Positions 5,420 to 10,525 of a stretch of 10,525 nt of DNA are shown here, in pieces. The notes below the pieces were generated by a model. It saw nothing but the letters and a program-made list of their open reading frames with translations. It had not been told where the DNA came from and did no database searches. The stretch spans positions 1 to 10,525 of the forward strand of contig DATKEH010000421.1 in the NCBI GenBank assembly GCA_035546355.1. The letters run 5' to 3'. The position numbers were made by a program, and so were the translations under genes. Each line of letters begins with the position of its first letter. Within the stretch, counting starts at the first letter, position 1. Origin of the DNA: DATKEH01 sp035546355. GTDB taxonomy: Bacteria; Acidobacteriota; Thermoanaerobaculia; Multivoradales; JAIOJS01.

Positions 5420-7153
5420 CTAATCGACCTTGACCGCCCGCTCGCCCTCGCCCGTGCCCTCGGCCCAATAGGTCATCGCCACCGGGTTGCCGGCGGCGTC
5501 GAGCTCGAACCGCACCCTCCCGGCCGACCCTTCGTAGAAGAACTCGCTCTCCGACAGCGGCCGCAGGGGGAAGGGGGGGCCGCCGCCGCGGACGGTGAAC
5601 AGTACCGGCCCACCGGCGAGCACCTGGCGCACGTCCCCCTCGCCGATCCGGTAGCTGCCCAGGTAGCGTTGCAGGAGCTCCGCCGGCAGGGTGGCTACCT
5701 CGCGGGGCGGCAGGAACCCCGGCACCGGCACCTCGATGCGCCGGTCCGGCAGCGGCTCCCCCGCGAGGAAGGCGTGCATCGTCTCCAGGATCTGCGGCGA
5801 GGACAGCAAGAGCGGGTCGCTGTGACCGGCGCCCTCGAGGACGAGGTGGACGCTTTTCGAGAGGCCGGCGGCCACCGCCTCGGCGCTGGAGGGGGGCGTA
5901 CGGCCGTCCAGGGTGCCGCTGATCAGCAACGCCGGAACGTCCGAGCGCGGCGCGGCGCGGAACTCGTCGCCGAGGTCGGGGATCTCGAGGCCCCGGCAGA
6001 TGCCCGGGTAGGGGAAGTTGATGGCATCTCGCAGCAGCGTTCCTGCCGCCTCGCGCTCGATCCGTGCCAGCCATTCGGCTCCGGCGCCGGAGGCGCAGTC
6101 CATCGCCACCGGCATGAGGCCCGGCGCGCTCCCCATCCGCTGGCGGCCGGCGAGCAGGGCGAGAGCCAGCCAGTCGCTTCTCTCCAGCCTGGCCACCAGG
6201 TCCGGCAGGCCGGCGAAGGATTCGGGCCCCCGCAGCATCCCGACGACGGTCACCCGGAGGTCGTCACCGCCCACTGCCACCTCGACCGGCTGCCCGTCGA
6301 AGGGGTTCACCAGCGTCACGCGCGCCGGCTCGCGGTCGAGCCGGGCGAGCAGCCGCTCGAGGGAACCGACGAGATCGGGCACGGTCTCCCCGGTGGCCGC
6401 ATCGGCTGCCGCGCGGCGCGAAACCTCAGCGAGCAGCCGCTGCTGATCGGAGGGGAGCTTGAGCGTGTGATGGAGGGGTTCGACGCCGGCCAGGATCAGC
6501 CGGTCGACCCGTTGCGGGTAGGCCTTCAGGTAGGCGAGCGCCAGGTGCGTGCCGTAGCTGATCCCCCAGAGAGTGAGTCTCTCCGCTCCGAGCTGGCGCC
6601 GCAGGGCCTCGAGGTCGGCGGCGCTCTCGGCGGTGGTGTAGCCGGCGAGGTCGGCGCCCAAGCCGCGGTGGCGCGCGGCGCAGCGGGCCACCGCCTCGGC
6701 CACCGCGGCGGCGGCGGCATCGCGGTCGAGGGGCCGGTCGAAGGGCAGCACATAGGGCTCGTCGCAATCGAGGTCGGGCTTGGACAGACCGGTGTTGCGT
6801 TGATCGAAGGCGATGACGTCGCCGTGCTCGCGCAGCGCCATGAAGAGGGGGAAGCGGGGCCCCTTCGCAGTCCGGGTTGCGGATACTCCGGGGCCGCCGG
6901 CCAGGTAGACGATCGGCGGGCCGGGATCGGCGCCGCTGGCGGCAAAGCGCACGTAGCGCAGCTCGAGGGTCCTGCCCCCCTCCCGGCCGCGGTTCTCCGG
7001 CACCCGCAAGGCACCCAGCTCGGCCGCCACCGCCGGGCCCTCGTCGGGCTCGAAGCGATAGTCTCGGGTGGTGGCGCCCCGCCCGAGGGCGCCGCAGGCC
7101 AGGGTGGAGGCGATCAGGGCGGCGAGGCAGGCGAGGATCACGCGTCGGTACAT
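5420..7153 (-). CDS. Lipoprotein-type alpha/beta hydrolase, S33/TAP-like peptidase family
   Basis: A 577-residue exported hydrolase, probably an aminopeptidase or esterase. The N-terminus MYRRVILACLAALIASTLAC has a lipobox (TLAC, Cys20), so envelope anchoring is predicted. The fold shows VYLAGGPGVSA (82-92, oxyanion-type GGPG), IAFDQRNTGLSKP (114-126), the nucleophile elbow GISYGT (Ser199), Asp416 in SGTLDGRTPP and His444 in GAGHSD. These match the S33 proline-iminopeptidase/TAP-like family. Residues from about 485 on (LLQRYLGSYRIGEG and FYEGSAGRVRFELDAAGN) look like the small beta-rich C-terminal domain often appended to such secreted hydrolases. AAGGAG lies 5 nt before the ATG at 7151-7153. 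It ends 127 bp upstream of blaI on the same strand, but the operator sits after it, so it is probably not part of the BlaI-controlled transcript. Substrate is unknown. Confidence 0.88.
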   Translation of the reverse strand: MYRRVILACLAALIASTLACGALGRGATTRDYRFEPDEGPAVAAELGALRVPENRGREGGRTLELRYVRFAASGADPGPPIVYLAGGPGVSATRTAKGPRFPLFMALREHGDVIAFDQRNTGLSKPDLDCDEPYVLPFDRPLDRDAAAAAVAEAVARCAARHRGLGADLAGYTTAESAADLEALRRQLGAERLTLWGISYGTHLALAYLKAYPQRVDRLILAGVEPLHHTLKLPSDQQRLLAEVSRRAAADAATGETVPDLVGSLERLLARLDREPARVTLVNPFDGQPVEVAVGGDDLRVTVVGMLRGPESFAGLPDLVARLERSDWLALALLAGRQRMGSAPGLMPVAMDCASGAGAEWLARIEREAAGTLLRDAINFPYPGICRGLEIPDLGDEFRAAPRSDVPALLISGTLDGRTPPSSAEAVAAGLSKSVHLVLEGAGHSDPLLLSSPQILETMHAFLAGEPLPDRRIEVPVPGFLPPREVATLPAELLQRYLGSYRIGEGDVRQVLAGGPVLFTVRGGGPPFPLRPLSESEFFYEGSAGRVRFELDAAGNPVAMTYWAEGTGEGERAVKVD

Positions 7154-7369
7154 CGGTGCTCCTTCCGGGGTCGGGTGGATCGCGGCCGCGGGTGGCGATC
7201 GCGATGCGCGGTCCCGGTGCCTGCCGGCTGGGGGCTGTCGCAGTCGGCGACGGGCCGCGCCGTCACCGTAATGGGTTTCGGCCAGCGGCCGGTTCCGCGG
7301 TCGGTGAGCGGCTCGCCGGCTCGGTGAGCGGCTCGGGACCAGCCCCTACCCGGTGCTAGCCTGGGGTCG
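7154..7369. other. Divergent intergenic region between hydrolase and sensor kinase
   Basis: A 216-bp gap separates oppositely transcribed genes and must hold both promoters. AAGGAG for the hydrolase is at 7159-7164. No convincing -35/-10 pair was seen in either direction. TGCTAGCCT at 7354-7362 resembles an extended -10 but is only 8 nt from the kinase GTG. The notable element is the direct repeat at 7301-7335. Confidence 0.6.
7301..7335. repeat. 15-bp perfect direct repeat upstream of the sensor kinase
   Basis: TCGGTGAGCGGCTCG occurs at 7301-7315 and again at 7321-7335, a repeat distance of 20 bp or about two helical turns. The second copy ends 34 bp before the GTG start of the kinase gene. 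Paired direct repeats about 21 bp apart are the usual architecture of LytTR regulator sites, so autoregulation by the adjacent response regulator is possible. The sequence itself does not match the AT-rich LytTR consensus known from other bacteria. Confidence 0.55.
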
Positions 7370-9079
7370 GTGCGGCATCGGCCCTTCCTCGCGATCCTCG
7401 TTCTGGGAACCCTGGCATCCGGGTGCGCCGGCTCGCCGCCGCCGACCGAGCAGGTGCGCCAGCTGCGGGTGCGGATCGGCGACGATCCGCGCTGGGCGCA
7501 GCCCGGGTTCGACGACGGGGACTGGCAGATGGTGGCCCTCGACGACGCGCCGCACCACCCCGGTCCCCTGTGGCTGCGGGGGGAGGTGGAGGTGCGCCCC
7601 GAGCACCGCGTCGCCGGGCACCCGCTCGGCGTGCTGTTCGCCGCCCTGGCCTCCCACGAGCTCTACTGGGACGGGGAGCGGATCGGACGCGGGGGCGTCG
7701 TCGGCCCCAGCGCCGAGGAGGAGGAACCGGGCCCGATCTCGGCCCACTATGCCGTCCCCGAACGCCTGGCGGCCCCGGGGCGCCACCAGCTGGCGATCCG
7801 CGCCTCCGGCTATCACCGGGGGTACGAGTTCTCCAGCCCCTGGTGGGTGCTGGCGGTGGGCGACTACGACACCCTGGCGCTGGCCGGGGGTGCCTACGCG
7901 GCGCTCGCGGCCACCAGCCTCAGCGGCATCCTGTTGGGCGGCGCCTTCGCCCTGGTGCTCTTCCTCCTCGACCGGCGGGACCGCGCCTCGCTGGTGCTGG
8001 CGCTGCTGTGCCTGACCGCGGCGGCGCTGCTGGTGGCCGAGTCGTGGCGGGCGGTCGTCGGCTATACCTACGACTGGCATCTGGCGCGCCTGCTCGCGGT
8101 CACCTCACTGAGCTGGCTGCTGAGCGTCCTGCTGGTGCTCTTCGTCACCACCCGCTTCCCGCTGCCGGGGGCGCGGCGGGTGGCGGCGGTCACCCCGGTC
8201 GCGCTGGTGGTACCGCTGTTCCTCACCCCCGGCTGGGACGGCAGGGCGGCGCTGATGTTCCTACTCGGCCTCGCCGTCGCCCTCGGCTGGGCTCTGCTGG
8301 CGCGCCGGCGGCGGCTCCCGGGCAGCCTCGCCACCGCCCTCGCGCTGGGCATCGCGTTCCTCGCCCTGTTCGTCGAGCCGTTCTCCTTCGCCGACCTCAC
8401 CCTGTTCTTCGCCCTCGACCTGCTGCTGCTCTTCCTGCTCGCCTCCCACGCGCTCGCCACCCGGCGAGAGAGCCGGCGCCGGCAGACGGCGGAGCTGTCG
8501 GCGGCGCGGCTCGAGCTCGAGCTGCTGCGCCGCCACCTCCAGCCCCACTTCCTGATGAACACGCTGACGGCGCTCAGCGAGTGGATCGAGGAGGATCCCC
8601 GCGAGGCGACGGCGATGGTGCAGGCGCTGGCGGGGGAGCTGCGCCTGCTGGCACGGGTGTCGCGGCAGCGGCTGATCCCGCTCGCCGACGAGCTGCGCCT
8701 GTGCGAGCTGCACCTGCAGGTGATGGGGCGACGCCGCGGGCGCAGCTACCGGCTGCTGACCGCGGGGGTCGATCCGGCGGCGCCGGTGCCGCCGGCGGTG
8801 CTCCACACGCTGGTGGAGAACGCCGTCACCCACGGCGGCCAGGGAGTGGAAGAGGTGACCCTGCGCCTCACCGCCGAGGCCGTCGGCGGCGGTACCCGCT
8901 ACGTCTTCGAGGCGCCGCGCGGTCGGGATTTCGGGGCGGAAGGCGACGATCCGCCCGGCGGCACCGGCCTCGCCTACGTGCGGGCGCGGCTGGCGGAGAG
9001 CTTCGGCGATCGCTGGCGGCTGGAGCACGGCCCCGCCGGCCTCGGCTGGCGCACCGCCATCACCCTGCCGCAGGCCTGA
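7370..9079 (+). CDS. LytS/YehU-type sensor histidine kinase with lipoprotein-like N-terminus and multi-TM region
   Basis: A 569-residue membrane sensor kinase. The GTG start gives a signal sequence, VRHRPFLAILVLGTLASGC, with a relaxed lipobox (Cys19). Residues 30-155 resemble a galactose-binding-like beta-sandwich (PGFDDGDWQMVAL, PLWLRGEVEV, LYWDGERIG), outside the membrane. Six or seven hydrophobic helices follow from about 183 to 361. The cytosolic part has the His_kinase (PF06580) motif LQPHFLMNT with His393, a variant of the usual NPHFLFNTLN, then an ATPase domain with LVENAVTHG (Asn484) and GGTGLAYV (530-537). The layout is like 7TMR-DISM kinases that signal to LytTR regulators. The response regulator begins 6 bp after its stop. 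The ribosome binding site is weak (GGGG). The ligand is unknown; the sandwich could bind a carbohydrate. Confidence 0.88.
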   Translation: MRHRPFLAILVLGTLASGCAGSPPPTEQVRQLRVRIGDDPRWAQPGFDDGDWQMVALDDAPHHPGPLWLRGEVEVRPEHRVAGHPLGVLFAALASHELYWDGERIGRGGVVGPSAEEEEPGPISAHYAVPERLAAPGRHQLAIRASGYHRGYEFSSPWWVLAVGDYDTLALAGGAYAALAATSLSGILLGGAFALVLFLLDRRDRASLVLALLCLTAAALLVAESWRAVVGYTYDWHLARLLAVTSLSWLLSVLLVLFVTTRFPLPGARRVAAVTPVALVVPLFLTPGWDGRAALMFLLGLAVALGWALLARRRRLPGSLATALALGIAFLALFVEPFSFADLTLFFALDLLLLFLLASHALATRRESRRRQTAELSAARLELELLRRHLQPHFLMNTLTALSEWIEEDPREATAMVQALAGELRLLARVSRQRLIPLADELRLCELHLQVMGRRRGRSYRLLTAGVDPAAPVPPAVLHTLVENAVTHGGQGVEEVTLRLTAEAVGGGTRYVFEAPRGRDFGAEGDDPPGGTGLAYVRARLAESFGDRWRLEHGPAGLGWRTAITLPQA

Positions 9080-9085
9080 CCGAGG

Positions 9086-9784
9086 GTGCGCATCCTGGTA
9101 GTGGAGGACGAAGCGGTGGTGGCGCGGCGCCTGCTGCGCCTGGTGGCGGCCGTACTGGGAGATCAGCTCGCGGAGGCGCACCACGCGCCCACCCTCCACG
9201 ACGCCCTCGACGCCGTCTCGCGGCGCCCCTACGACCTGCTGTTCCTCGACCTCGACCTCGACGGCCGCGACGGCTTCGGCCTCCTCACCGAGGCGGTCGC
9301 AGGCTCCTTTCAGACCATCGTCGTCTCGGCCCACGAGGAGCAGGCGATTCGCGCCTTCGAGCACGGCGTGGCGGACTTCGTCCCCAAGCCGTTCGACGAG
9401 GCGCGGCTGCGGCTGGCGGTGGCGCGGGCCACGGCCCGCGAAGCGGGGCCGCGGGAGCTGCTGCGCTTCCTCGGCGTGCGCAGGCAGGGGGAGGTGTACC
9501 TGATCCCCCTCGAACGGGTGGTGTCGATCGCCGGCGCCGGGGATTACTCGGAGGTGCGCTGCGACGACGGCAGCCGCCACCTCCACGACAAGACCCTGGC
9601 CGCGCTGGAGGTGCTGCTGCCGAGCCGGTTCGAGCGCGTCCACCGCTCGCACCTGGTCGACCTGGGACGCGCCGTGGGGTTGCGCAGCGAGCCCGGCAGC
9701 CGCTACTGGCTGCGGCTGGCGACCGGCGGCGAGGTGCCGGTCAGCCGGGGGCGGGTGGCGGACCTGCGGCGGCGCGTCGTCTGA
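9086..9784 (+). CDS. LytTR-family response regulator
   Basis: A 232-residue DNA-binding response regulator. The receiver domain (1-115) has the acidic pocket at Glu7-Asp8, the phosphoacceptor Asp55 in LLFLDLDLDG, Ser81 in VVSAHEE and Lys101 in FVPKPF. After a short linker comes a LytTR domain (about 128-230): GEVYLIPLERVVSIAGAGDY (135-154), LHDKTLAALE (166-175), FERVHRSHLVDL (182-193) and VPVSRGRVADL (218-228). FxRVHRSxLV is the family signature. The GTG start is 6 bp after the kinase stop, so the two are an operon, and the kinase is the presumed phosphodonor. LytTR regulators bind paired direct repeats; the repeat at 7301-7335 is a candidate site. The targets are unknown, and the S9 peptidase 133 bp downstream could be one. 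Confidence 0.93.
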   Translation: MRILVVEDEAVVARRLLRLVAAVLGDQLAEAHHAPTLHDALDAVSRRPYDLLFLDLDLDGRDGFGLLTEAVAGSFQTIVVSAHEEQAIRAFEHGVADFVPKPFDEARLRLAVARATAREAGPRELLRFLGVRRQGEVYLIPLERVVSIAGAGDYSEVRCDDGSRHLHDKTLAALEVLLPSRFERVHRSHLVDLGRAVGLRSEPGSRYWLRLATGGEVPVSRGRVADLRRRVV

Positions 9785-9885
9785 GCGGGGATCGGGTAAT
9801 CTAGGGCGTGACACGGCGCGTGGCTCGGCGGTGGTGCCGCCGCCCTCCGTTGCGCGCCATCCTCCTCACAGAGACGAGCGACCTT

Positions 9886-9901
9886 CGCGGCCCCCGCCGC
9901 G
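9886..9901 (+). other. Small GC hairpin in the S9 peptidase leader
   Basis: CGCGG (9886-9890), a six-base loop, then CCGCG (9897-9901), followed by GTCTTT and the ribosome binding site. A five-base stem with a short pyrimidine stretch could weakly terminate the two-component transcript or modulate the next gene. In DNA this rich in GC such stems also arise by chance. Confidence 0.2.
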
Positions 9902-9907
9902 GTCTTT

Positions 9908-9912
9908 GGAGG
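9908..9912 (+). promoter_or_regulatory. Ribosome binding site of the S9 peptidase gene
   Basis: GGAGG is followed by a 5-nt spacer (CCACC) and the ATG at 9918-9920. It fixes the start, which also gives a proper signal peptide. Confidence 0.8.
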
Positions 9913-9917
9913 CCACC

Positions 9918-10525
9918 ATGGGAGATCCAGCCCTGCGCACGCCCGCCGCACTCCTCCTGTTGACGGTGCTCGCCGCCCTTCCTGGGCTGGCCGCCGCCAG
10001 CGAGCCCGGAGCGACGGTGATCCTGCGCCGGCCCGGCGAAGCAGGCGCGGCGGCGGTGGAACCCGCGGCCGACCCCTATGCCTGGCTGGAGGAGATCGAC
10101 GGCGAACGGGCGATGGAGTGGGTGCGCCGGCAGAACGCGCGCACCGCAGAGCACCTGAAGGCGCAGCCGCGGTTCGACGAGCTGTACCGCCAGGCGCTGG
10201 CGGCGCTCGACTCCGAGACCCGGATCCCGCAGGTGACGCAGAGGGGGAAGTGGCTGTACGACTTCTGGAAGGACGAGCAGCATCCGCGCGGCATCTACCG
10301 GCGGACCACCCTCGAGCAGCTGCGCCGCGAGGAGCCGGAGTGGCAGGTGGTGCTCGACGTCGACGCGCTGGCGGCGGCCGAGGGCAAGCCGTGGGTGTTC
10401 AAGGGGACGAGCTGCCTGCCCCCGGCGTACCGCCGGTGCCTGGTCGATCTCTCGCCCGGCGGCGGCGACGCCGTCGAGGTGCGCGAGCTCGACGCCGAGA
10501 CCCTGCAGCTCGTGCCCGGCGGCTT
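9918..10525 (+). CDS. Prolyl-oligopeptidase-family (S9) secreted peptidase, N-terminal part (cut by window edge)
   Basis: The first 202 residues are present; the frame is still open at the window end. Residues 1-28 form a signal peptide (TPAALLLLTVLAALPGLAAA core), so the protein is exported. DPYAWLEEIDGERAMEWVRR (52-71) is the classic start of S9A prolyl oligopeptidases, and IPQVTQRGKWLYDFWKDEQH (103-122) with RGIYRRTTLEQLRREEPEW (124-142) begins the seven-bladed propeller that filters substrates. The catalytic Ser-Asp-His domain lies beyond the window; family members are usually around 700 residues, so its integrity cannot be judged. It lies 133 bp after the LytTR regulator on the same strand and may be its target or have its own promoter; none was recognised with confidence. 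Activity on short proline-containing peptides is inferred from family. Confidence 0.88.
   Translation, partial: MGDPALRTPAALLLLTVLAALPGLAAASEPGATVILRRPGEAGAAAVEPAADPYAWLEEIDGERAMEWVRRQNARTAEHLKAQPRFDELYRQALAALDSETRIPQVTQRGKWLYDFWKDEQHPRGIYRRTTLEQLRREEPEWQVVLDVDALAAAEGKPWVFKGTSCLPPAYRRCLVDLSPGGGDAVEVRELDAETLQLVPGG

Noticed and set aside
7193..7203. GCGATCGC palindrome near the hydrolase start as a possible regulatory site
   Set aside because: It is a single short GC-rich palindrome, expected by chance here and found once in the intergenic region.
9797..9802. TAATCT as a -10 box for the S9 peptidase gene
   Set aside because: It matches only half of the consensus and has no -35 at suitable spacing.

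Overview
The window is very GC-rich (about 70% by eye), uses GTG and TTG starts, and has long spurious antisense reading frames. It looks like a chromosomal stretch from a high-GC Gram-negative-type bacterium. An N-terminal lipobox on two proteins, a BlaI/M56 pair whose sensor carries LGxxQxE heptads, a LytS/LytTR two-component pair and an S9 peptidase together suggest Acidobacteriota (Thermoanaerobaculia-like). That placement is a guess from gene style; other high-GC phyla such as Myxococcota or Gemmatimonadota are possible. No rRNA, tRNA, CRISPR array, insertion sequence or phage gene was seen.

Left part, all on the minus strand (read from 2770 down to 1): a NodU/TobZ-type carbamoyltransferase (941-2770), an SxtJ-like small membrane protein (517-927), a one-TM DUF5989-like protein with a TTG start (191-412), and the first 47 codons of a probable cyclic-nucleotide-binding-domain protein cut by the window edge (1-143). 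The first three form a recurring cassette of unknown substrate.

Middle part, also minus strand: a lipoprotein-type S33 alpha/beta hydrolase (5420-7153), then a BlaI-type repressor (4894-5292) translationally overlapped (GTGA) with an M56/BlaR1-type membrane metalloprotease (2921-4897). The blaI promoter is buried in a symmetric 48-bp pair of inverted operators (5303-5350), consistent with autorepression relieved by the protease. The protease has no visible penicillin-binding sensor domain. After its last TM it carries an Ala/Pro tether, a small unassigned domain and two blocks of six LGxxQxE heptads.

Right part, plus strand: a divergent 216-bp intergenic region with a 15-bp direct repeat, a multi-TM LytS-family sensor kinase with a lipoprotein-like N-terminus (7370-9079), its LytTR response regulator (9086-9784), and the N-terminal third or so of a secreted prolyl-oligopeptidase-family (S9) peptidase (9918 to the window end). 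The overall theme is envelope sensing and secreted or lipid-anchored hydrolases. The least explained parts are the carbamoyltransferase cassette and the heptad-rod M56 sensor with its double operator. No gene-free stretch exceeds 300 bases; the longest is 7154-7369.
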